Shown: piece after piece, positions 51,554 through 61,708 of the stretch
How positions within the stretch are numbered: the first letter of the stretch is position 1
How the letters are laid out: every line of letters begins with the position of its first letter
Origin: Farysia itapuensis
Lineage: Eukaryota; Basidiomycota; Ustilaginomycetes; Ustilaginales; Ustilaginaceae
Assembly (NCBI GenBank): GCA_023212645.1
Contig: JALBYC010000001.1
Location: 186,001 to 250,000 of the forward strand
Reading direction: 5' to 3'
DNA length: 64,000 bases
Made by a program: the position numbers and the translations under genes
The notes under the pieces: generated by a model
The model's input: only the letters and a program-made list of their open reading frames with translations
What the model was told of the DNA's origin: nothing
Databases searched by the model: none

Positions 51554-51739
51554 GGCCCGGTAAGGTGGTGGATGAGAGGGTGGAGCAACTCAGCCTCAAA
51601 ATTGGCCAAAAAATGGGCCAAAAAATCCATCCATCCGATCTATCAAGCACAATCAGGCCGCCGATTCGTGCCCGATTCTGCTCCACCCAGTCAAAACAAC
51701 GCGTTCACTTGACTCATAAACAACACTCTTGCTCTCATC

Positions 51740-54469
51740 ATGGACAGCAAGCGCAACTCGATGGCTGGCACAGGTATCCCCGTCCGATCTGGTATTCCCA
51801 GACCAGGAGGGACAGCAGCGCAGGATTCGTCGATTCCCAGGCCATCGTCGCGTATTGGTGGTGTGATACCGATTGTAGGAGCAGCAGGTGCCTCTGCTCA
51901 AGCCCAGCGTGGATCAAATATGGGAGGTCCTATGGGATCTTATCGAGCTGCAAGTGGGAGCGGAAGGAGCTCGATTGGAGGTGCAGCTGTTAGCTCGCTC
52001 CCTGGTCCTTCGATGGGGAGACAGGCACCTCAAAGCGCAGCCCCTTCAACACGTACCTATGGTGGACTTGCCGGTCGCATCAGCACTCTTTCCGCCCGTC
52101 CTGTCGACAGTGGCGCCAACGCGCTGACAGGAGCTGCGACAGAAGACGCTGGCTCTTCTTCCGTCCTGCTCGATGCGTCTGTCGGCAACAAGCGCTCCAG
52201 CTGGGCCGCCGGCATTGGAGAAGAAAGCATGTCGCTGCTCAAACGACCTCATCTTCGTAAACTCAGCATGGACGGCACCTCTCCGCTACTGCTACAAGGC
52301 GATCATCCAGCACTCTCCCACCGTCCCGAGTCACCCGCTTACGAAATATCGGTCTTGCGGACGCACTACGACCAACAGCTGCTGTCCGAGGGTCGAAAGT
52401 ACAAGAAGCTAGAGGAGGATTACGAGGCCAAATGCAAAGAGCTGGACCGATTCAACCGTCAGCGCATCGAGCTGCTCAACGAGTGGGACAAACAGCAAGA
52501 GCAGACACAGCAGCGTCAATCTGAATGGACCGCAAAGCGTCAGACGCTCGAAGAAGAACTGATCCGATTGCGAGCCACCAATTCAGAGCTCTCCAACAAG
52601 GTGGATGAGCTGACTACCACAACGGCGACCGAGCTGCAGCAGCTACAAGCGACCAGCGTTGATCTGCAAACGCAGCTCACTCGTGCAGTGGCCGAGGCAG
52701 ATGCCGCCAAGGCACGCGCTACCAAATTTGAAGATCTAGCAGGTGCGCAGACAGCCGAACTTGAAGATCTCCAAAATGCACTCGAGGATGAGCAGCGAAT
52801 GCGAATTCAGCAACAAGGAGAAGCATCTGCCTTCGGCAGTGAAGAGGGTAAAAAGATCGGCGCTGAGCTCGAACGACAGACAACACACCTGCGCAAACTC
52901 GAGACCCAAAACGCCCACCTTGTAGCTGAAAACGAACGACTGAGCAAACATGCATCCAACGCCGAGCTTCTCAAGGAGGAAAAGCGGTCGTTGGAGACAA
53001 AGTTGCGCATACTTGACGAGATGCGTAGCACAGTTGCCGAAAGCGAAAGCCAGATCCGTGATCTGACTGAGGAGAAGCAGCAGTGGGACTCTTTACTTCG
53101 CTCCGGTATCGATACAGAGACCGAGGCTGCGTTTGCCGCCAGTGCTGATCCTGATGCGCCCATCTCGTCCAGTCTTACAGCGCCACCAGCTGTGCTCGAC
53201 CGCAACACGCTACCGCGCTACTTGTCCTCGTTACGTGGCACTCTGTCCGGTCTAGAAGCACGCTGTCGCACCTTGACCACCGCCCGCGAGAAATTGCGCA
53301 GCCGAAACCTCGAACTCGAACAAGACGCAATCGATGTCGAGGCTGTCAAGCACAAGATGCAAAATGAGATTCACACTTTGCAAGGTTCTGTAGCGAGGGC
53401 TGAGAAGCGCGAAAAGCTGCTCGAAGACGAATCAAGTGGGCTCAAGAAACTCCTCGAGACCTACGAGGCTGAAGAGAAAAATTTCCAGACGAGCGCGTAC
53501 AACGCTGCGCATGTCAGTCGAATTGCGCTTCTCGAGTCAGAACTGACGACACTACGTCAAGACCACGCCTCACTCACCCAGTCAAACGAAGCACTCTCTC
53601 GCTCTCTGGCCGAACGGGAAAGCAAGACGGACGAGAATCTCGAGGATGTCGAGGCGCTTCGTGCACAAGTCTCGACCCTGACGGGGGCCAAAGCGCAGCT
53701 CGAAACGCAGATCGCCGGTTTGGAGGCGAGTGTAGCAGCTGCAGGCAAGGAACTGGGCGAGCTGGGCAAGGAGAATGAGACACTTTGGGTGCGAGTCGGC
53801 CGCGGCGAGTTTGATCAGCAGGCTCAACGATGTCTCGTGCTTGCCCACAATCCAGTGTCACAGGACCTCGACTTGCGCCGCAAGACACTTGACGCGCTCA
53901 AGACCGAGAACGCCGAACTGCTCAAACGGGTCGAAGAGCTGTCTACCCTCGCCGCCAGCGCGGCGCCTACCTCGGCAGAAGCAGATGCAGATGCAGCTGC
54001 CGCTCTCGTGCCGCAATCCGTCGTGCAAAACCTGCGTCACGATATCCAAGCTCTGCAGGCCAGTATCGCTGCCAAGGAGAAAGCTCTGCTGCGACTCAAG
54101 CAGGTCTTTTCCGCCAAAGCCAACGAGTTCAGGGAAGCGATCCAGTCGCTCTTCGGCTACAAGGTCAAATTCCTCGAGAATGGCAAAGTCAAGTTGACCA
54201 GCACGTTTAACCGATCCAAGAACTCGACCACACTCATCTTCGAGTCTGAGGGCGCCAACGTTGGCCGTATGAACCTGAGCGGCGAAGCAGTGCAATACCC
54301 TGGTCTGGTCAATCTGTCAGGCCTTCGCGAGTACTGGCTCGACCCAGAGGGAAGTCGGCAGAGTGTGCCTTGTTTCCTCGCTGCGCTCAACCTGGAGCTG
54401 TACGAGAGCTGTACCATGGCCGTCCGACGCAGTGCTGTCGAAGTCGACGACGAGGAAGATGACGAGTAG
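51740..54469 (+). CDS. mad1: Spindle assembly checkpoint protein Mad1
   Basis: Coiled-coil protein of 909 residues. An N-terminal Ser/Gly/Ala-rich region (about 1-150) is followed by long coiled coil (about 190-750, with Leu/Glu/Gln/Ala heptads). The Mad1-specific linker VGRGEFDQQAQRCLVLAHNPVSQDLDLRRKTLDALKTENAELLKRVEEL lies at about 690-735. The C-terminal RWD-like domain (about 800-895) has LFGYKVKFLENGKVKLTSTF and QSVPCFLAALNLELYESCTMAV. In yeast and animals Mad1 recruits Mad2 to unattached kinetochores and converts it to the closed form. The Mad2-binding motif would be near 650-690 but I did not pin it down. The C-terminal match is decisive. The gene diverges from the mitochondrial protein and converges with the T1-domain gene. 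Confidence 0.93.
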   Translation: MDSKRNSMAGTGIPVRSGIPRPGGTAAQDSSIPRPSSRIGGVIPIVGAAGASAQAQRGSNMGGPMGSYRAASGSGRSSIGGAAVSSLPGPSMGRQAPQSAAPSTRTYGGLAGRISTLSARPVDSGANALTGAATEDAGSSSVLLDASVGNKRSSWAAGIGEESMSLLKRPHLRKLSMDGTSPLLLQGDHPALSHRPESPAYEISVLRTHYDQQLLSEGRKYKKLEEDYEAKCKELDRFNRQRIELLNEWDKQQEQTQQRQSEWTAKRQTLEEELIRLRATNSELSNKVDELTTTTATELQQLQATSVDLQTQLTRAVAEADAAKARATKFEDLAGAQTAELEDLQNALEDEQRMRIQQQGEASAFGSEEGKKIGAELERQTTHLRKLETQNAHLVAENERLSKHASNAELLKEEKRSLETKLRILDEMRSTVAESESQIRDLTEEKQQWDSLLRSGIDTETEAAFAASADPDAPISSSLTAPPAVLDRNTLPRYLSSLRGTLSGLEARCRTLTTAREKLRSRNLELEQDAIDVEAVKHKMQNEIHTLQGSVARAEKREKLLEDESSGLKKLLETYEAEEKNFQTSAYNAAHVSRIALLESELTTLRQDHASLTQSNEALSRSLAERESKTDENLEDVEALRAQVSTLTGAKAQLETQIAGLEASVAAAGKELGELGKENETLWVRVGRGEFDQQAQRCLVLAHNPVSQDLDLRRKTLDALKTENAELLKRVEELSTLAASAAPTSAEADADAAAALVPQSVVQNLRHDIQALQASIAAKEKALLRLKQVFSAKANEFREAIQSLFGYKVKFLENGKVKLTSTFNRSKNSTTLIFESEGANVGRMNLSGEAVQYPGLVNLSGLREYWLDPEGSRQSVPCFLAALNLELYESCTMAVRRSAVEVDDEEDDE

Positions 54470-54550
54470 CACTCCTTTACACACACGCGCATCTGCATCA
54501 ATGTAACAGTATCGCTGAAACAGATAGCTTTCACGAGAGTGGTGTATACG

Positions 54551-56803
54551 CTACAGTAAGGCATCGCACATGGATGTGATGGAGGTGTATCCGAGCCATG
54601 CGGCTTCATCGCGCACCTGTTGTAGCTTGAGCCGCTGCTGCCACGCAGCATGTCGAAGAGTACACCCTTGGGACTCACAGGTAGTCAGTGCGGGAGTAGG
54701 GTGTGATGTGAGTTCGGCGGGTAGGCACCCTGTGCGTAGCGCTTGCATCAGCGGGACATACACGCTCGGATCACGATCCAAAAACACGGACACGACCGGA
54801 GATGCAGGACGAACGACGCCGACAGGATCGTGTAGCTGCGCACCGCTTGCTCTCGGTGATGTCTCGAGCAGGAAGGAAGAGGCGGTGAAGCGAATTCCGG
54901 GCTTTGCTGAAGCGAATGTCTTGCTCGGACTCCATGTGAGGGTCGAAGCACGCGGGCGTCTCGTCAGACCACTGCGCGCCTTTTGCGCAGTCAAAGGGGC
55001 CGAGAATAGCAGTGATGAAGCGGGGTCCCCGATCGAGCTGCTGTGTGGATGCTCGAGCGTCTCGTCCTCAACATCGCTCGGACAGAAGTCTTCCACCCGC
55101 TTAGCTGAATGACTGTGGTACTTGGAAGGGTACAGATACTCATCGTGCTGCTCGGGCAATGAAGCTGAAGCTGTTGTCTTTGGTGAAGCGTTTGCGGCGG
55201 ACTCGGCGGCGATAGCAGGAGACAGCAGAGCAGCGATGCTTCGCGGCTCCAACTGCAAGTACCTGAGTGAAGAAGGAGTATCGAGGGACGAACCACTGCT
55301 TGTGCGGTCCGAGGAAGAAGCAGATTCGAGGAGCGACATGGCCGACATTGGCGCCCGAGCACACTCTTCCTCCTCTTCATCCTCGTCCAGACTTTCGTAC
55401 TCGTCCGATTCATAAGACTGCATTACTTCAGGCGCTTGTCGAAGACTCCCTGAGCGCGGACGAAGTACGCGTTTGCGACGACCTATTCGAGGGCTTGAAC
55501 GAATCGTTTTTGACCCTGAGCATTTCGAAGCCCTACGCGCTTGATTGATGATCAGCTGGTATAGATGTGCTTGATCACAACGTGCGCCCTTCAATGTAGA
55601 CAGCAGCGTTGTGAAGCTCGATCCTCCAACGTCCAGCTGCACCGTCACAGCACTTGCATCGAGACTGTGCCAAGAACGCAACGAATTCTTTCTGACCAGA
55701 GCTCTGAATGGGCGTCTGAGGTGCCCGGGACTATGTGCACTACTGGAACGCGGGATTTGAGGCTGTATCGTAGCATTCTGAGCCGGTGGCAGAGGAGGCG
55801 GCAAGAAGCTAGGCGGTGGCTTCTGCGGAGGTAGCCTGCTTGGTTTGGGTGCTTGCCGCGGTGCTGCAAAGCGCTCGTCAATCGGTGCATCCATCTCAAC
55901 ACTGCTTCTGACCGCCTTTGAGGTTTCTGTCGGCACAAGCGGCAGAGGTGGAGAGGATAAGGGCAGATCTGGAAGCTGTGCTGAAGGTGGTGGTGGCGGA
56001 GGGAGCTGCTTAGGGCGACGCTGGGGATCGTACCTCAATGCGTTCGATGACTGCACCTTGCGCAGGGGGATTTGCGGAATGTCTTGCGCTTCTTCGATAT
56101 CTACCGGACTGCTGACAATCGCCGGTGGCGGTACTGAAGCCATATCAGACACCGAAGCCTTTCGTGGTAGTTCCGTCTTCAAGCTGGCACCCTGTAATTG
56201 CAGTTGCAGCGTAAGATCGACTGTTCGCGGAGAAGGCGGTGGGACGCCAGATGTTGGTCTTGGCTGCAGCATCAACGGCTTGAGCGTATCGCGTGTACTG
56301 TCACCGGTGTGATTCCGACGCGGTACGGCTTTCAAATTTGGCTGTGTTGAAGATGATGCTGAGCTGTTGCGCTTGCTTTTGAAGAGCTTGCCTGGATTGC
56401 TCAAAGCTGCCAGCCTTGATCTGTGGCCCACCGCGTTCTGCAGATGGCTAACGTGCTCATCTTCATCAGAATCTTCAAACTTGCTGGTGCTCTGGGGAGC
56501 GGGTGAGGCGGGAAGTGTCGGCAATGGCTGCACGAGAGTACTAGGCCCGCTGACGCGAAAACCAGTACTGATGCTTCTGCTTCTCGTGCGAGCATGTTCG
56601 CCCCCGATTGGCTCAGCTGAAACGTCGGAAGTTCTACGGGTATGCTTGAGGGAAGAGGAAAGCAGCGATAACGGCGCCGGTACGTGCTTTCCCGTAGATC
56701 TACTCTCGCTCACTTCGGCCTCACATGTGGGAGAAGTGTTGAGTGACGGGGACTTGTAGGAGGGTTTTGGCGGCAAGAAGGCGGATTTCGAGTAGACAGA
56801 CAT
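54551..56803 (-). CDS. BTB/T1 (KCTD-type) domain protein with a split domain
   Basis: Protein of 750 residues from the ATG at 56803 (MSVYSKSAFLPPKPS). The frame is open further upstream to 57019, but that part overlaps the likely promoter. The first 380 residues are Pro/Ser rich with poly-Pro stretches (PPPPPPS, PPPSFLPPPLPP), which suggests SH3 or profilin contacts. The T1 fold appears in two pieces. Beta-strand 1 to helix 1, VTVQLDVGGSSFTTLLSTLKG, is at about residues 385-405. The second part, FLDRDPSVYVPLMQALRTGCLPAEL, is at about 670-695 and is followed by EAAWLGYTSI near 732. About 265 residues of acidic and Ser-rich sequence separate them. T1/BTB proteins oligomerise, often as Cul3 adaptors. 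The adaptor role is not shown here. Confidence 0.75.
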   Translation of the reverse strand: MSVYSKSAFLPPKPSYKSPSLNTSPTCEAEVSESRSTGKHVPAPLSLLSSSLKHTRRTSDVSAEPIGGEHARTRSRSISTGFRVSGPSTLVQPLPTLPASPAPQSTSKFEDSDEDEHVSHLQNAVGHRSRLAALSNPGKLFKSKRNSSASSSTQPNLKAVPRRNHTGDSTRDTLKPLMLQPRPTSGVPPPSPRTVDLTLQLQLQGASLKTELPRKASVSDMASVPPPAIVSSPVDIEEAQDIPQIPLRKVQSSNALRYDPQRRPKQLPPPPPPSAQLPDLPLSSPPLPLVPTETSKAVRSSVEMDAPIDERFAAPRQAPKPSRLPPQKPPPSFLPPPLPPAQNATIQPQIPRSSSAHSPGHLRRPFRALVRKNSLRSWHSLDASAVTVQLDVGGSSFTTLLSTLKGARCDQAHLYQLIINQARRASKCSGSKTIRSSPRIGRRKRVLRPRSGSLRQAPEVMQSYESDEYESLDEDEEEEECARAPMSAMSLLESASSSDRTSSGSSLDTPSSLRYLQLEPRSIAALLSPAIAAESAANASPKTTASASLPEQHDEYLYPSKYHSHSAKRVEDFCPSDVEDETLEHPHSSSIGDPASSLLFSAPLTAQKARSGLTRRPRASTLTWSPSKTFASAKPGIRFTASSFLLETSPRASGAQLHDPVGVVRPASPVVSVFLDRDPSVYVPLMQALRTGCLPAELTSHPTPALTTCESQGCTLRHAAWQQRLKLQQVRDEAAWLGYTSITSMCDALL

Positions 56804-57228
56804 GACGGCAGTGAAGAAGGAAACACGCTCTCGCGCACACAGACCAGAGGGAGTATATAGCGAGTGGGGCATGGCATGTCTTTCATTTCTGCGGGAGAGA
56901 AAGGAGCAAGTTGCCGCGTCATGCCCCTTTGTTGGCGTGGGAAGGGTTTTTCCCCATTGTTGTGAGAAATATGAAACTACGGATGTCGACGTTGTGTAGC
57001 GCGCGTGCCATCGGGGCAAGGCCGGCGGTATCGGGGAGGCAGGAAAGGTGCGTGCGTGTTCGACGCGTTTCAGAGGCGCTGAGAAAATTGAAATTTGGGC
57101 CTTGAAAAGTGTTGGTCTTGGTTGTAATCAGCCATTTGAATCGAGGAAAGACTTTGCTGGCGGAAGAGTTGCTTTTGCTTTGCTTTGCTTTCTCCCCTTT
57201 CTCCTCTCTCTCCCTCCATCGACACACA
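56804..57228. other. Divergent promoter region of the T1-domain gene and the NDR kinase gene
   Basis: About 425 bp between divergent start codons. A CT-rich stretch (57180-57222) precedes the kinase ATG. No gene is present. Confidence 0.5.
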
Positions 57229-59356
57229 ATGGCGTATCGGAACGGTGCAGCCAATCCAGCACACCCGTCGCTGCCCCATGTACAGGTGCAGCAGCCCACC
57301 AATCAGATGGCGTATGGCGCGCAGTATGCCGCTCCGATGGGTTACAACATGAACCTCGCCTCTCCCACCGGCCCGGTTGGTTACGGGTACAATGCCGCCG
57401 GACAGGGTGGCTTTGCTCAATCCCAAGGTACGTCCCCACCGCTGCTCCCCTTACTCTGTTTACGTGTTGCTGACCCCCCAATTTGGTTTTCTCACAGCGT
57501 ATGCTCAGCAAGCGGCTGCCGCGCAACATTATCCACCTCATCTTCAGGCTCAGATCCATCAGGCCGCTATCTCGGGACAGGCACAGGCTCCTCCCTCGCA
57601 GCTCCAGCATCCCGCCATGTCGCACGCACAACAGCTTCAGCAACAGCAGATTTCCGCCGCTGCTTCTCAGCAGGCTGCGCATCACAATCTCCACGCACCG
57701 CCACCCAATTCTGGCTACGGTCAACGCGGTCCTGGTGGCGGCGGCGGCGGCGGCGGCTCGCGCTCACCATCGCCCTCTGCACGCCCAGCACCACCGGGCA
57801 ATCGCAGCCCCCAGCCCTATGCTCAAGCCCAGAACTTTGCCCAGCAGCAGCAGTACTATCAACAGCAGCAGCAAGGTCAATTCCAGCAGCCACCACGGGC
57901 TAGTGGTTCCACGTCGCCCAACCTTGCCAACGACAAGCCTGCCGATTACGTCTATTTCGAACGATCCACCAATGCCATGCAGAAATCCACCGTCGAAGCT
58001 GCAACGGGGGCAAAGCTCAAACTGGAGAATTTCTACAAGGTCTACGTTGAGCAGGCTGTCGAGCGTATCAAGCGGGCTGCCGAATTGGAGGACAAGCTGA
58101 TGAATCCACAGGACGGAATGCATTTGAGCGACGAGCGCAAGGCGCGGCAGTTGGCGCAACTTGGTCGGCGCGAGTCCAATTTTCTGCGGTTGCGACGAAC
58201 GCGTCTAGGTCTGGACGACTTCCGCACAGTCAAGGTGATTGGCAAGGGCGCATTTGGCGAAGTGCGATTGGTGCAGAAGACTGATACGGGCAAGATCTAC
58301 GCCATGAAGACACTGCGCAAGAGCGAAATGTTTAAGAAAGACCAGCTGGCGCATGTGCGCGCCGAGCGTGACGTCTTGGCAGAGAGCAACTCACCATGGG
58401 TGGTCCAGCTGTACTACTCCTTCCAGGACACATCCTACCTCTACCTTCTCATGGAGTTCTTGCCGGGAGGCGATCTGATGACGATGCTCATCAAGTACGA
58501 CACTTTCAGCGAGGACGTGACGCGCTTCTACATGGCCGAGTGCGTCTTGGCCCTCCAAGGTATCCACCAGCTCGGCTTCATCCATCGTGACATCAAGCCC
58601 GACAACATCCTGATCGATGCAAAGGGTCACATCAAGCTCTCCGACTTTGGTCTCTCGACTGGATTCCACAAGCAGCACGACTCCGCATACTATCAGCGGT
58701 TGTTTGAAGGCAACGCTGGCCAGAACCCTGCACAGGCCGGACGCAACTCGGTTGCGGTCAACTCGATCAACTTGACGCTCAGCTCCAAGGACACGATTGC
58801 GACGTGGAAGGCCAACCGCCGCAAGTTGGCCTACTCGACCGTCGGTACGCCAGATTACATTGCGCCCGAGATTTTCCTGCAGCAAGGGTACGGCAACGAG
58901 TGCGATTGGTGGAGTCTAGGCGCCATCATGTTTGAATGTCTGTGTGGATACCCGCCCTTTTGTTCGGAGAATGCACACGACACCTACCGCAAGATTCTAG
59001 CGTGGCGCGAAACACTGCAGTTCCCAGACGACATCCACCTCTCGCCCGAAGCAGAGGACATGATCCGCCGTCTCATCACGGCACCCGAGAACAGACTCGG
59101 CCGCAACTCGCCCGCGGAAATTCGCGACCATCCGTTCTTTGCCGGAGTTGACTGGTCGACCATCCGCCATATCGACGCGCCATTCATCCCCCAACTCAAG
59201 TCGATTACCGATACGAGTTACTTCCCGACAGAAGATTACCAGGATGTGCCGGAAACGCCGGCGGGAGCCGACACGGGCGCTGGTGGCGGCAGCAAAGACC
59301 TCGCTTTCCTCGGTTACACCTACCGTCGGTACGAGAGCAACGAAACTGTCTTATAA
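57229..59356 (+). CDS. ukc1: NDR/LATS-type AGC kinase (Cbk1/Orb6/Ukc1), two exons
   Basis: Morphogenesis kinase of the RAM/MOR pathway, 685 residues. Exons are 57229-57427 and 57498-59356, joined across a 70-nt intron (GTACGT...CACAG). The N-terminus is Gln/Ala/Pro rich (prion-like). An S100/Mob1-binding region follows ([45 protein letters not shown]). The kinase, at about 307-620, has [28 protein letters not shown] and [15 protein letters not shown] family-typical insert of about 50 residues sits before the T-loop. The hydrophobic motif [10 protein letters not shown] near the end supplies the NDR Thr phosphosite. The same catalytic order is found in Cbk1 and Orb6. In smuts the Ukc1 orthologue is required for polar growth and pathogenic development (family knowledge). 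Confidence 0.95.
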
Positions 59357-59626
59357 CCCCTCTCCCCCTTGCTCCCTTCCCTTCCATTCCGTCATGGCAC
59401 TACTGCATTTGTCCAATACAACCCACACGCAACTCGAATGTCATGTCTCCCCCCGAAGTTTGAGCCTATGCGCAGTGACATTTGTACAAGGCGCAGCTGC
59501 GTTTGCGCTCCGTTCTTTTCCGGGACCAACGCTCGCTGCGTTACGTATAACAACACAAATGGCGGGGATGGGGGCTACACTTGCCTCCCCACTTGCTCAG
59601 CCGCTCTCAGATACGTGTGTCTCGGT

Positions 59627-61624
59627 ATGCGGTTGGCAGCTTTGTGCTGTGCGCTGTGCGTTTTGCATGCAAACGGCGATGTAGGCGCTGACTTTGCCTC
59701 TCGATCGTACGACTATGTGATAGTAGGCGGTGGGCTTGCTGGGTTGGTGCTGGCGTCTCGACTCTCGGCCAACGCCAACATCAGTGTAGCTGTGATAGAA
59801 GCCGGCGAGGATGGGTATGATGAGCCGACGAGGTTCAGTGTTCCCGCGGCGAACTTGTACCAAAGCAGCGTGGGGACACGGTACGACTGGCAATTCCGCA
59901 CGGCGGCGCAGACGAATTTGGGAGGGAGGCAGGTCAACTGGCCCCGCGGCAAGGTGCTTGGCGGAAGCAGCGCTATTAACGGGCTGTACTACACGCGACA
60001 CAGCCAAGTCGAGCAGGATACCTGGGCCTCTTTGGTCGGTCAGCACGACGAGCATGCTGACAAGTGGCGGTGGGAGTCGATGCTGCAGGCCATGCAGAAG
60101 AGCGAGACCTTCACCCCGCCACCCTCGACAGCGCCACCACTTGCGAACGCTGCTGCTACTTCGCACGGCACGCACGGCCCACTGCAAGTCTCGTACGTCT
60201 CAACAACGGTCCCGCTGATTGCTACGTTTTTTACCACGCTCGATACGCTAGGTGTGGCGATGAGTGGCGATCCCGACTCAGGTCGTTCAGGGGGCGGCGC
60301 ATTTCTCGCTGCTTCTACAATCGACCCGCGCAACAGCACGAGGAGCTTCTCCCGCAGTGCCTACCTCGACCCCATCGCCGCGCTCCGACCCAACCTGCAC
60401 GTGCTTACCAACCACACGGCAACGAGGATTCTCCTCGCTCGTCATAGCGATGGCCTTGTGACGGCGACCGGGGTGCAGTTCGCCGCGAATGCGTCCGCGC
60501 CAGTGTACACGGTCAGCGCAGCCCGCGAAGTACTGCTCTGCGCTGGAACAGTCAATACCCCACAGCTACTGCAGTTGAGCGGCGTTGGACAGGCCGAGTT
60601 GCTCACATCGCTGGGGATCGACGTCCAGCTCGACCTGCCTGGTGTTGGATATCATCTGCAGGACCACGTCACCACCGCGCTGCACTACACCCCCGTGGGC
60701 AGCACACCAATGCCCCCCGCCTACCTCACTGGCAACACCACCACGGACAGTTTTGTCAATTCAGCAGTAGCCTACGTCCCGGGCGAGGTACTGTTCGGTC
60801 AAGACTGGCCGGACCTCCTCGCCTCTATCCACGGCAATCTCTCCGCAGCTGTGGCGGATGTCTACCGCGATGCACCGTCCAGTGTTCGAGCCGGGTATGA
60901 GGCGACATACGCGGCGCAGATCGCGCAATTGCTCGACAAAGCCACCGCCGCCGCCGGCGCTGCTGCTATCACTCCGCCCGTGGTCGAGTTCCTCTTTGCC
61001 CTGTCGTACGGGCAGGTGCATGTGATTGCTGCTTTACAAGCACCCCTTTCACGCGGACGCATCGCGGTTTCATCGCAAGATCCATTCAGTCCACCGAACA
61101 TTGACCCGGGATACCTCGCGCTGGATGCTGATAGGGTGGTGTTGGGCAGAGCGGTTGAATTCGCCCGTGACCTCGCCGCTTCCACCCCGCTCTCCAACCT
61201 CCTTCTCACCACCGCGAACAAGTCCCGCCGAGCCACGCCCGACGACGGTGGCGACACGATGGGAGAGTGGTTGTCGCAGCAGGCTGGGTCCGAGTATCAC
61301 CCAAGCTCGTCGTGCGCTATGCTCCCCCGCGAGTTGGGTGGCGTCGTTAATGCGGCGCTCAAAGTTCATGGCACTACCAACCTCCGCATTGTCGACGCAT
61401 CTGTCCCGCCGATCCCCCTCGCAGCCCACTTGGCAAGCATCACCTACGGCATCGCCGAACTCGGCGCTGACATCATCCTGAGTGATCACAGCGCGCACAA
61501 CTCACGCACGCAGCAACAGCCGCCGCCGCAGCAGCAGCCCAACAACTCAGCCGCCGCCGCCGCACCGCCCGCCCTACCACCCGCCATCCTCACCACCCTC
61601 ATTGTCCTCTTAGCACTACTGTAG
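59627..61624 (+). CDS. Secreted GMC oxidoreductase with probable GPI-anchor signal
   Basis: Flavoprotein of 665 residues in the glucose-methanol-choline family. The ATG at 59627 starts a clear signal peptide (MRLAALCCALCVLHANG); the in-frame ATG at 59369 would place it internally. The FAD-binding Rossmann motif YVIVGGGLAGLVLASRL is at about 30-46, followed by the GMC signature GKVLGGSSAINGLYYTR. Catalytic His is in YHPSSSCAM near residue 558, and a second conserved segment is HLASITYGIAELGADIIL near 600. The C-terminus has a Pro/Gln/Ala-rich linker and then PPALPPAILTTLIVLLALL, a hydrophobic tail fitting a GPI signal. The enzyme is predicted to oxidise an alcohol or sugar at the cell surface and to release hydrogen peroxide. 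The substrate is unknown. No neighbouring peroxidase is present. Confidence 0.9.
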   Translation: MRLAALCCALCVLHANGDVGADFASRSYDYVIVGGGLAGLVLASRLSANANISVAVIEAGEDGYDEPTRFSVPAANLYQSSVGTRYDWQFRTAAQTNLGGRQVNWPRGKVLGGSSAINGLYYTRHSQVEQDTWASLVGQHDEHADKWRWESMLQAMQKSETFTPPPSTAPPLANAAATSHGTHGPLQVSYVSTTVPLIATFFTTLDTLGVAMSGDPDSGRSGGGAFLAASTIDPRNSTRSFSRSAYLDPIAALRPNLHVLTNHTATRILLARHSDGLVTATGVQFAANASAPVYTVSAAREVLLCAGTVNTPQLLQLSGVGQAELLTSLGIDVQLDLPGVGYHLQDHVTTALHYTPVGSTPMPPAYLTGNTTTDSFVNSAVAYVPGEVLFGQDWPDLLASIHGNLSAAVADVYRDAPSSVRAGYEATYAAQIAQLLDKATAAAGAAAITPPVVEFLFALSYGQVHVIAALQAPLSRGRIAVSSQDPFSPPNIDPGYLALDADRVVLGRAVEFARDLAASTPLSNLLLTTANKSRRATPDDGGDTMGEWLSQQAGSEYHPSSSCAMLPRELGGVVNAALKVHGTTNLRIVDASVPPIPLAAHLASITYGIAELGADIILSDHSAHNSRTQQQPPPQQQPNNSAAAAAPPALPPAILTTLIVLLALL

Positions 61625-61708
61625 CGCGCGCGTCAAAGAAAAAAAAAGGTTTACGTCGTGACACCTCCTCCCGCCTCCCGGGGAGCAACTCTGGCTTGGA
61701 GAGAAGAA

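Noticed and set aside
32738..61708. A biosynthetic or mating-type gene cluster
   Set aside because: No mating-type homeodomain or pheromone genes and no PKS/NRPS/terpene genes were recognised; the genes are housekeeping and unrelated to each other.
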